From Nevskiaceae bacterium (GTDB lineage Bacteria > Pseudomonadota > Gammaproteobacteria > Steroidobacterales > Steroidobacteraceae): DNA of 64,000 nucleotides. Below are positions 8,624 to 15,781 of this stretch, in pieces. Below the pieces are notes generated by a model. The model saw only the letters and a program-made list of their open reading frames with translations. It was not told the DNA's origin and made no database searches. The stretch is from NCBI GenBank assembly GCA_024234075.1, contig JACKOV010000005.1:186001-250000 (forward strand). Reading direction: 5' to 3'. The translations under genes were made by a program, and so were the position numbers. Every line of letters starts with the position of its first letter. Position 1 is the first letter of the stretch.

Positions 8624-11600
8624 ATGAACCTTTCGCTGTGGGGCATCCGTCATCCGCTTGCGGCGGGCTTAGTGTTCGCGGTGCTGTGCATCGCGGGGCT
8701 GTGGGGCTTCCGCGAGCTGCCGGTGTCCTCCTTGCCCGACATCGCCCTGCCAACCGTGCAGATCACGGTCACCTTGCCGGGTGCGACGCCGTCGCAGCTC
8801 GAAACTGACGTCACGCGGCGCATCGAGGATGCGGTCGCGAGTCTCGCCGGCATCGACAAGATCGTCTCTGCAGTCAGCGAAGGCTCATCGGTGACCCGGG
8901 TCGAGTTTGAGCTCGGCCGCGATCTGGACGAGGCGCTGGACGAGATTCGCGATGCGGTCGGCCAGGCGCGTGCCGACTTGCCGCAGGACGTCGAGGAACC
9001 ATTGATCCAGCGGCTCAGCGTGGCAGGCTCGACGTTGATCGCGTACGCCGTCGAGTCCGATCGGATGGCTGCGGACGAACTGTCGTGGTTTGTCGATGAC
9101 GTTGTGACCCGGGCACTGTTCGGCGTGTCGGGTGTGGGACAGGTGTCGCGCACCGGCGGTGTCGACCGCGAAGTCCTGGTGGCGCTGCGGCCGGCTGCCC
9201 TGCAGTCCCTGGGTGTCACGGCGGGCGCGGTCTCGCTGCAGCTCGCCCGATTGCAGCTGGAGCGCCCTGGCGGCCGCACCACGGCGGGCGGCGGTGAACA
9301 GTCGGTGCGAACGATCTCGACGGTGGGCACCGCGGCAGAATTGGAGAATTACCCGATCCATCTGCCTGACGGCCGCCAGGTGCGCCTTTCCGCCTTGGCT
9401 GCAGTCACCGATGGCGGCGCCGAGCCCAAATCGGCGGCATTGCTCGACGATCGCGCGGTGGTGGGAGTCGGCGTGCAACGCACCCGCGGCTCCAGTGATG
9501 TGGCGGTCGGCCTGGCCGTGCGTCAGCGGATAGCCGAGCTCGCCGCCGCCCATCCGCCGATCCGTTTCACCGAGGTGGCGTCGACCGTCGAGGACGCCAG
9601 TGCGTCGTTTAACTCATCGATGCAGATGCTGCTCGAAGGCGCGCTGCTCGCCGTGATCGTGGTCTGGCTGTTCCTGCGCGACTGGCGCGCGACCTGGATT
9701 TCGGCTTTGGCGCTACCGCTGTCGGTGTTGCCGACTTTCGGCGTGATACATTGGCTGGGATTCTCGCTGAACCTGCTGTCGCTGCTCGCGCTGTCGGTCG
9801 TGGTCGGTGTGCTGGTCGATGACGCGATCGTCGAGGTGGAGAACGTCGCGCGTCACCGAGCGCTCGGCAAGTCGCCGCGACAGGCCGCGATCGACGCCGC
9901 CGACGAGATCGGCATCGCGGTGATTGCAACTTCGGCCACGCTGGCAGCGGTGTTCGTGCCAGTGGCCTTCATGCCGGGCGTCACCGGCAAGTTCTTTCGC
10001 GAGTTCGGCTGGACGGCCGCCGCCGCGGTGCTGTTTTCACTGCTGGTGGCGCGGTTGCTGACACCAATGCTGGCGGCCTACTTCATGCGGGGCGAGCCGC
10101 GTACGGCCGACGATTCGAAGCTGCTGCGTCGCTACCTCGGCTGGGTGGAGTCTGCGCTGAGCCACCGGCGCCGCGTACTCAGCTATGCGCTGCTGAGTTT
10201 CGTCCTGTCGCTGGCCCTGATACCGCTGATTCCGACAACCTTCCTGCCTGCCTCGGATCCGTCGCGGGCGCAGCTGCAGCTCGAGCTGCCGCCGGGGGCC
10301 CGGCTGGACGACACCCTGGCCGTAGCGAGCGAAGCGCGCCGGCGGTTGCAGGCGGTTCCCGAGCTCGAGCACGTATTCACTACCATCGGCGGCAGCGACG
10401 GCGGCGGGCATGGCGGCGGCATGGGCGTGTCGTTTTCCGAACTGCGCAAGGCGACCCTGTCGCTGCGATTTCAGGCCGATCGCCACCGCAGTACGGCACA
10501 GATCGAAGAGGACGTGCGTAATCGTTTGCTCGATCTGCCGGGGGTGCGTGTCAGCTTCCAGGCCGCGGGTCCCGGCGATCGTCTCGACCTCGTGATCGCC
10601 GGCCGTGATTCGGAACTGTTGGGGAGAGTGGCCCGCGATCTGGCTACCCAACTGCGCACCCTGCCGGGACTCGGCGGCGTCACCAGCTCCGCATCCTTGC
10701 TGCGTCCGGAGATCCTGATCCGCCCGGATCCGGCCCGGGCCGCGGATCTCGGCGTGTCGACGGTCGATATCGCCGAAGCTGCCCGTATCGCCACCAGCGG
10801 CGACTTCCGCCAGCGTCTGGCGAAACTGAACCTGGCTGAGCGCCAGGTACCGATCCGGGTACAGCTCGCCGACGCGTCCTTGCACGAAGCCGGGGTGCTG
10901 CGCCAGCTGCGGGTGCCGGGTGCGCAGGGGCCGGTGTCGCTGGCTGCCGTGGCGCAGATCAGCGAGGGGAGCGGGCCGGCACGCATCGATCGCATGGATC
11001 GGGAACGCAATGTCACCATCAGTGCCGAGCTCAACGGACGGCCGCTCGGCGAGGTGATGTCCGAAGTCGCGCGACTCGAAGCGATGCGCACCCTGCCGCC
11101 GGGCGTCGTTGTCAAGCCGAGCGGTGATTCCAGGGCATTTATCGAGCTGTTCGTGGGCTTCGGGCTGGCCATGCTCACCGGCGTCGGCTGCATCTATCTG
11201 GTGTTGCTGCTGCTGTTCAACAGCGCGACGCAGCCGCTGACCATCCTGGCCGCAGTACCGTTGTGCGGTGGCGGCGCGTTCGGCTTGCTGCTGCTGACCG
11301 GCTATGCGCTGTCGCTGCCGTCGCTGATCGGCCTGTTGCTCCTCACAGGTATCGCGACCAAGAACTCGATCCTGATCGTCGACTACGCCATCCTCGGCGA
11401 GCGCGCCGGCCTGTCGCGCCACGACGCCTTGCTCGATGCCTGTCGCAAGCGTGCCCGGCCAGTGATCATGACCACGATCGCGATGGGTGCCGGCATGTTG
11501 CCGATCGCACTGGGCCTGGGTGCAGACGGCGGTTTTCGCGCGCCGCTCGGCGTTTCGGTGATCGGGGGCCTGGTGACCTCGACCCTGCTTTCTCTGGTGG

Positions 11601-11704
11601 TCGTGCCCGCCGCGTATTCTGTCGTCGGCGACCTCACCGACCGCTGGCGCCGCCGCCGTGCGGGGCGGGCGGCGGGCGGTCTGGTCTCACCGACCCAGGC
11701 GTGA
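8624..11704 (+). CDS. RND efflux pump permease (HAE-1/AcrB type)
   Basis: Proton-driven inner-membrane exporter of the hydrophobe/amphiphile family, 1026 residues, close to the AcrB length. It has an N-terminal TM1 followed by PVSSLPDIALPTVQITVTLPGA, the proton-relay Asp pair in VVGVLVDDAIVEVEN (TM4), and the TM10 Lys in GIATKNSILIVDY. There are twelve expected membrane segments and two large periplasmic loops. The ATG at 8624 has GGAGG upstream inside the adaptor's last codons. It forms a two-gene operon with the adaptor and has no local regulator. A run rich in Gly and His (GGGHGGGMG) in the second periplasmic half is unusual but not diagnostic of metal export. Confidence 0.92.
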   Translation: MNLSLWGIRHPLAAGLVFAVLCIAGLWGFRELPVSSLPDIALPTVQITVTLPGATPSQLETDVTRRIEDAVASLAGIDKIVSAVSEGSSVTRVEFELGRDLDEALDEIRDAVGQARADLPQDVEEPLIQRLSVAGSTLIAYAVESDRMAADELSWFVDDVVTRALFGVSGVGQVSRTGGVDREVLVALRPAALQSLGVTAGAVSLQLARLQLERPGGRTTAGGGEQSVRTISTVGTAAELENYPIHLPDGRQVRLSALAAVTDGGAEPKSAALLDDRAVVGVGVQRTRGSSDVAVGLAVRQRIAELAAAHPPIRFTEVASTVEDASASFNSSMQMLLEGALLAVIVVWLFLRDWRATWISALALPLSVLPTFGVIHWLGFSLNLLSLLALSVVVGVLVDDAIVEVENVARHRALGKSPRQAAIDAADEIGIAVIATSATLAAVFVPVAFMPGVTGKFFREFGWTAAAAVLFSLLVARLLTPMLAAYFMRGEPRTADDSKLLRRYLGWVESALSHRRRVLSYALLSFVLSLALIPLIPTTFLPASDPSRAQLQLELPPGARLDDTLAVASEARRRLQAVPELEHVFTTIGGSDGGGHGGGMGVSFSELRKATLSLRFQADRHRSTAQIEEDVRNRLLDLPGVRVSFQAAGPGDRLDLVIAGRDSELLGRVARDLATQLRTLPGLGGVTSSASLLRPEILIRPDPARAADLGVSTVDIAEAARIATSGDFRQRLAKLNLAERQVPIRVQLADASLHEAGVLRQLRVPGAQGPVSLAAVAQISEGSGPARIDRMDRERNVTISAELNGRPLGEVMSEVARLEAMRTLPPGVVVKPSGDSRAFIELFVGFGLAMLTGVGCIYLVLLLLFNSATQPLTILAAVPLCGGGAFGLLLLTGYALSLPSLIGLLLLTGIATKNSILIVDYAILGERAGLSRHDALLDACRKRARPVIMTTIAMGAGMLPIALGLGADGGFRAPLGVSVIGGLVTSTLLSLVVVPAAYSVVGDLTDRWRRRRAGRAAGGLVSPTQA

Positions 11705-11733
11705 TTTCGACGCTCGAGGCGGAGGTTTTCCGA

Positions 11734-12879
11734 ATGCTCCCATACGAATCGCCATGGATGGATGACGAACTCCGTACCTTCCGCGAGACGGTGACGCGCT
11801 TCGTCGAGACCGAAATGCAGCCGCACGACGCCCGCTGGCGCGCGCAGCAGCATGTCGATCGCGAGGTCTGGCATCAGGCCGGCAAGACCGGTCTGCTGCT
11901 GCTCGATGTGCCGGACGAGTATGGCGGCGGCGGTGGCGACTTCCGTCACGAGGTGGTGTTGTACGAAGAGCTGGCGCGCCGCGGTCTGAGTGGCTTCGGC
12001 CAGAGCGTCCACAGCATCGCGGCCCACTACGTGTTGAACCATGGCAGCGAGGCGCAGAAACACCGCTGGCTGCCGCGGCTTGCGCGGGGCGAGCTGATCG
12101 GCGCCATCGCCATGACCGAGCCCGGCGCAGGTTCCGATCTGCAAGGCATCCGCACCCGCGCCGAGCGCGACGGCGATCACTACGTCGTCAACGGCTCGAA
12201 GATCTTCATCACCAACGGCGGTTCGGCCAGCCTGCTGATGCTGGTGGTGCGTACCGATCCGGGCGATCGCAAGCGCGGCCTGTCGATCCTGATGGTCGAA
12301 ACTGAGGGCCTGGAGGGCTATCGGGTCGGCCGCGTGCTCGACAAGATGGGCATGCATGCCCAGGACACCGCCGAGCTGTTCTTCGAGAACGTCCGCGTGC
12401 CCGTCGATTGCCTGCTCGGACCCGAGGAAGGGCGGGGCCTGTATCAGCTGATGGCCGACCTGCCGTATGAGCGCGCGATCATCGCCGTCTGCGGGGTCGG
12501 CGCCATGGAAGGTGCGCTCGCCGAGACTTCGCAGTACGTCAAGGAGCGCAAGGCTTTCGGTCAGCCCGTCGGCGTCATGCAGCATGTCCGCTTCAAGCTC
12601 GCCGAATGCGCGACCATCACCCGGGTGGCCCGGGTCTTCGTCGACGACTGCATCCAGAAACTGATCGCCGGCCGGCTCGATACCGAAACCGCTTCGATGG
12701 CCAAGTACTGGGTGACCGACATGCAGCAGCAGGTACTCGACGAGTGCGTGCAGCTGCACGGCGGCTACGGCTACATGAACGAGTATCTGGTCTGCCGGAT
12801 GTTCGCCGATGCGCGCGTGCAGCGGATCTACGGCGGTACCAACGAGATCATGAAGGAATTGATCTCGCGGAGTGTCTAG
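11734..12879 (+). CDS. Acyl-CoA dehydrogenase, long-chain/isovaleryl type
   Basis: FAD-dependent alpha,beta-dehydrogenation of an acyl-CoA; 381 residues. Seen: AMTEPGAGSDLQGI (FAD/substrate loop), FITNGG, KERKAFGQPV and the terminal IYGGTNEIMKELISRSV. The position that holds the catalytic base in medium- and short-chain enzymes (YEGT) is Gly here. As in LCAD, the base is predicted to be Glu246 in LPYERAII. ATG 11734 has GGAGG upstream. The TAG stop (12877-12879) is part of the CTAG at which the IS5-family element and the island begin. No electron-transfer flavoprotein genes are nearby. Confidence 0.92.
   Translation: MLPYESPWMDDELRTFRETVTRFVETEMQPHDARWRAQQHVDREVWHQAGKTGLLLLDVPDEYGGGGGDFRHEVVLYEELARRGLSGFGQSVHSIAAHYVLNHGSEAQKHRWLPRLARGELIGAIAMTEPGAGSDLQGIRTRAERDGDHYVVNGSKIFITNGGSASLLMLVVRTDPGDRKRGLSILMVETEGLEGYRVGRVLDKMGMHAQDTAELFFENVRVPVDCLLGPEEGRGLYQLMADLPYERAIIAVCGVGAMEGALAETSQYVKERKAFGQPVGVMQHVRFKLAECATITRVARVFVDDCIQKLIAGRLDTETASMAKYWVTDMQQQVLDECVQLHGGYGYMNEYLVCRMFADARVQRIYGGTNEIMKELISRSV
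12876..12879. repeat. CTAG target-site copy, outer left edge of island
   Basis: One of four CTAG copies flanking the two insertion elements; the others are 13711-13714, 39895-39898 and 40765-40768. It supplies the stop codon of the acyl-CoA dehydrogenase, so the insertion left that reading frame unchanged. Confidence 0.75.
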
Positions 12880-13710
12880 AACCTATCTCAAAATCGCCGC
12901 GGCTGTGTAGCGCGGGTAGAATTCATGCGTGCTGCGCATCACCGACGCCCAATGGGAGCTGATCCGGAATCACTTTCCGGAGGAGAGCTATCCCGACGAT
13001 CGCCCGGGCCGCAAGCCGATTCCGGCGCGGCGGGTGCTCGACGCGGTGCTGTGGATCCTGAACACGGGCGCGCAATGGCACATGCTTCCGCAGTGTTATC
13101 CGAACTACAAGACGGTGCACCGCCGCTTTCAGCAGTGGTGTCAGAACGAAGTGATCCGCGCGGCGCTGACCGATTTGGCGAACCTGCTCCGCGAGCAGAA
13201 TGCGATCGACGAATCGGAGTGCTACATCGACGCGACGTTCGCCTCGGCCAAGGGCGGCGGCGATGAGATCGGGCCGACGAAGCGCGGAAAAGGCGTGAAA
13301 ATCATGGCGATTGTCGATCGCCATGGTCTGCCGCTCGCGGTCACGACCCATGCCGCCAATCATCACGAAGTCACGCTGGTGCAGTTGACCTTCGACTTCT
13401 ACATGATCGAGGCGAAGCCGGCGAACCTGATCGGCGATCGCGCGTATGACAGTGACAAACTCGACGCGGAGCTGCGTGCCGAGGGCATCGAGATGATCTC
13501 GCCGCACCGATCGAATCGCGTGCGGGCAAAGACCCAGGACGGTCGTCGCCTGCGCCGCTACGAGCGGCGTTGGATCGTCGAGCGCTTCTTTGCCTGGCTT
13601 CAGTGGCAACGTCGGCTCCTTGTCCGTTGGGAATACCATCCCGCCAACTTCCTCGGCTTCGTGCAGCTCGCAGCCCTCTGCATCCTGCTCAAACAGTTTT
13701 GAGATAGGTT
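12880..13710 (+). mobile_element. Intact IS5-family insertion sequence, 831 bp
   Basis: Perfect 14-bp terminal inverted repeats (12880-12893 AACCTATCTCAAAA and 13697-13710) enclose a single full-length transposase gene. CTAG is present immediately outside both ends (12876-12879, 13711-13714), consistent with a 4-bp target duplication typical of IS5-family elements. Because CTAG is palindromic, one or two of these bases could instead be counted in the repeats. The element looks functional, and its perfect ends suggest recent arrival. Confidence 0.9.
12929..13702 (+). CDS. IS5-family transposase
   Basis: A 257-residue DDE transposase in one uninterrupted frame, start GTG 12929. Catalytic residues are predicted at Asp101 (CYIDATFASAK), Asp170 (LIGDRAYDSD) and Glu218 (RRWIVERFFAWLQWQRRL). 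The N-terminal part (LRITDAQWELI to KTVHRRFQQW) is the usual IS5-family DNA-binding region. No frameshift is needed, unlike IS5 subgroups with two overlapping frames. It lies between the perfect inverted repeats at 12880-12893 and 13697-13710. Confidence 0.92.
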   Translation: MLRITDAQWELIRNHFPEESYPDDRPGRKPIPARRVLDAVLWILNTGAQWHMLPQCYPNYKTVHRRFQQWCQNEVIRAALTDLANLLREQNAIDESECYIDATFASAKGGGDEIGPTKRGKGVKIMAIVDRHGLPLAVTTHAANHHEVTLVQLTFDFYMIEAKPANLIGDRAYDSDKLDAELRAEGIEMISPHRSNRVRAKTQDGRRLRRYERRWIVERFFAWLQWQRRLLVRWEYHPANFLGFVQLAALCILLKQF

Positions 13711-13734
13711 CTAGTCTTACTGTGTCACTAACGT

Positions 13735-13999
13735 CGTCTACCGCCGACGGTGCCGCAGCAAGGACATCTTGGCAGTCTCGCGATGATCGCGACGCTGAGA
13801 TTGTGCTGCAGCGTCGCGATCGAGTCTGCGACGTGACGCTGCGCGCGCTGGGCGGCCGAGCGGGATAAGGTCCGGGGAAAGGGCAGGCAGCGTACGAGGC
13901 CGGAAGTTTTTTGACGCGCGTGATGCCGCGCGCAAGACGTTCCGCCACCAGATAGCCGTAGGCCGCGATGCTCAGACTCGCGTGATGATGGAAGCCGCG
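13735..13999 (-). pseudogene. IS701-family transposase C-terminal remnant, frameshifted
   Basis: On the minus strand one frame reads GFHHHASLSIAAYGYLVAERL (13999 downward), and a second frame reads QRHVADSIATLQHNLSVAII then ARLPRCPCC (ending about 13740). Both match the expected C-terminal end of IS701-type transposases. At least one frameshift separates them, and the N-terminal and catalytic parts are missing. A third frame carries LPALSPDLIPLGRPARA between them, so two shifts are likely. It is old debris beside the intact IS5-family element. Confidence 0.65.
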
Positions 14000-14656
14000 C
14001 CGGCCGCGCCCTCCGTCGCGGTCGAGCCGGATTCGCCGCTCCATTGGTTCCGTGGCACCGAATCGCGCACCGAACGGCTACCTGCGACCTTGGTTGCCTC
14101 GGCCACCCAGGCACGGGCTTGCAGGATCACGGATTCCGAAACGATCGGAGATCGCATCCCGCTCCCGCCGGGAGTCGACATGACCGCGCTCGGCAACACG
14201 ATCCACGCCTGCATCGCGACGGCGTTCACCGATCCGAGCGTGCCCTTTGACGAGGAACGGGCAGCGCGCATCCTCGACGGCTTCGGACTCGCGGGCGCGA
14301 TCGAACCGTCCGCGCTGGCGCGACAGGTCGCGGCATTGGATGCGTGGATCTCCGCGTGCTGGCCGGGCTGCCGACGCCATGCCGAGATTCCCATCGAGTC
14401 GATTCTCACAAGTGGTCAGGTCGTGCAAGGCCGCATCGATCTGCTGCTGGAAACGAAGGATGGTTGGGTTCTCCTCGATCACAAGGCGAACCCGGCGCCG
14501 CGGGGTCGGTGGAATCAGGTCGCCCAGGAGCACGGCGGGCAACTGTCCGTCTACGCGGATGCGCTCGAGCGCGCCACGGGGCGCTCCGTCGCGGAGGCGT
14601 GGATCGTCCTGCCCGTCGGAGCGGGCGCGATCCAGGTGGCGGCGAGCGAGGTATGA
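13982..14656 (+). pseudogene. C-terminal fragment of an AddA/UvrD-type helicase-nuclease
   Basis: A 224-codon open frame whose recognisable part (from about 14015) resembles the C-terminal PD-(D/E)XK nuclease domain of AddA-type UvrD helicases: TALGNTIHACIATAF, QGRIDLLLETKDGWVLLDHKANP (the D-x-K core), then QLSVYADALERATGRSVAEAWIVLPVG. The helicase part is absent. The first codons overlap the IS701 remnant on the other strand, so the 5' end was probably lost by insertion or deletion. It is likely a non-functional leftover of an older mobile or defence gene. A free-standing nuclease domain cannot be excluded. Confidence 0.55.
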
Positions 14657-15011
14657 GCGGCAGACCACCCCTCAGGCCAGGGTCCGGAGCTACGGCTAGC
14701 TCGGCGCGGCGCCCGACGGTACGGAGGCGGCAGTCGCGCGGCCTCGAACACGTATCGAGCTTACAGAGCGGTTATTATCTGCGAGATGCCAATCGTTCAC
14801 GGTGAGCGACGCGGTAGTCACTACGTCGCGAGTTCCTGGCTTCGCGAGGCGAGGGCGACGGTGCGAACGGCAAAGTTCGTCACCGACCCGTTCAATCGGG
14901 AGCGGATCGAGACGCCGCTGGTCTCCTGACGAGGAGCGCTGGGGCCGTTCGCCATGATCAGCTCAGACAGAAGTTCCGACTTTCTTGCAGCTTCCGGGAG
15001 AATCCGGTCCT
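14657..15011. other. Degenerate intergenic stretch with one small open frame
   Basis: Nothing recognisable in about 355 bases between the nuclease fragment and the TetR gene. A 47-codon open frame on the plus strand (ATG 14786 to stop 14929, beginning MPIVHGERRGSHYV) has no obvious ribosome-binding site and no family I recognise. It may be part of the same decayed region. The promoter of the TetR gene should lie at its right end. Confidence 0.35.
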
Positions 15012-15638
15012 GTGAATGAACGTATTCGCGAGCCACGGCAAGGTCGAAGCCAGGCGACGATGCTTCGGATTCTCGACGCGTTTGAAAAGCTGCTTCGCAG
15101 GAGCGCATATGAGTCGATCACGATCAATGACATTGTGGCCGAGTCGTCGACGGGAGCTGGATCGATCTATGCGAGGTTCGACGGCAAGCGCTCCATATTG
15201 CTCGCGGTACACGCACGCGTCCGCAGTCGCGCGCGCCGGTACTTTCTGGCCTTGTTCGATCCGGAAAACCATCGCGATGAGAGCGTGGAAGCCGCCATCG
15301 AGCGCATCGTCACCGGCATGTTCGCATGGCACAAGCGCCACCGTGCCGTCATCAAGACCTCGCTGCTCCTCGACGATCCGGATATCTACCAGGGGATATC
15401 GGCCTCATTTCGCCCGTGGAATGCGCAATTGGCTGCGTTGCTAAAAGCCCGGAATCCCTCGATGTCGGAATCGCGCGCCGCGATCGCAGCTGCAGCCATC
15501 CTTCAGATCACGACGGCCGTTCTGCAGCAGCGCGTCATCTTCGGCGCGGTAGCCCCGACCGGGCAAGAGCTGACGGAGGATGAGCTCATTGCAGCAATGA
15601 TGGCCGCATCGCTGGGGCAATTGGATCGCTATCCTTGA
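15012..15638 (+). CDS. TetR/AcrR-family transcriptional regulator
   Basis: A 208-residue one-component regulator. The N-terminal helix-turn-helix covers residues about 10-55 (RILDAFEKLLRRSAYESITINDIV, AGSIYARFDGKRSILL), followed by an all-helical ligand domain. GTG 15012 is used, with GGGAG at 14996-15000; TTG 14985 is an alternative. It is co-directional with the first hydrolase gene. A perfect 7-3-7 palindrome (15741-15757) lies between them, so it probably represses that operon in response to the pathway substrate or an intermediate. Ligand unknown. Confidence 0.85.
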   Translation: MNERIREPRQGRSQATMLRILDAFEKLLRRSAYESITINDIVAESSTGAGSIYARFDGKRSILLAVHARVRSRARRYFLALFDPENHRDESVEAAIERIVTGMFAWHKRHRAVIKTSLLLDDPDIYQGISASFRPWNAQLAALLKARNPSMSESRAAIAAAAILQITTAVLQQRVIFGAVAPTGQELTEDELIAAMMAASLGQLDRYP

Positions 15639-15698
15639 AGACCATGCCCGCGCGCAACCCGAATTCCAGCTCCACGCCTAGCCAAGGACGAAACAGCC

Positions 15699-15757
15699 TT
15701 GACAATGAAATATCCGGGAGACATTCTCCGAGTGCAGAAATTGTAATGCGATTACAA
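15699..15757 (+). promoter_or_regulatory. Promoter -35 and palindromic operator before the first hydrolase gene
   Basis: A consensus TTGACA is at 15699-15704. With a 17-bp spacer the -10 would be the weak CATTCT at 15722-15727. A perfect palindrome, TTGTAAT-GCG-ATTACAA (15741-15757), sits at about +7 to +23, where a bound repressor would block transcription. It ends 24 bp before the ATG at 15782. The adjacent TetR protein is the obvious candidate binder. Confidence 0.6.
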
Positions 15758-15781
15758 AAAAATAGGGCCCCGGGGGCGGTC

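Noticed and set aside
12929..13702. CRISPR-like or tandem repeat structure around the IS ends
   Set aside because: The repeated sequences are a single pair of terminal inverted repeats, not a spaced array. No CRISPR array was seen anywhere.
12923..14044. Long minus-strand open frame across the IS5-family element
   Set aside because: Only its first residues (13999 downward) match an IS701 remnant; the rest is antisense to the IS5-family transposase.
14786..14929. Small protein gene of 47 codons
   Set aside because: No ribosome-binding site and no recognisable family. It lies in a decayed region, so it is described only within the gap entry.
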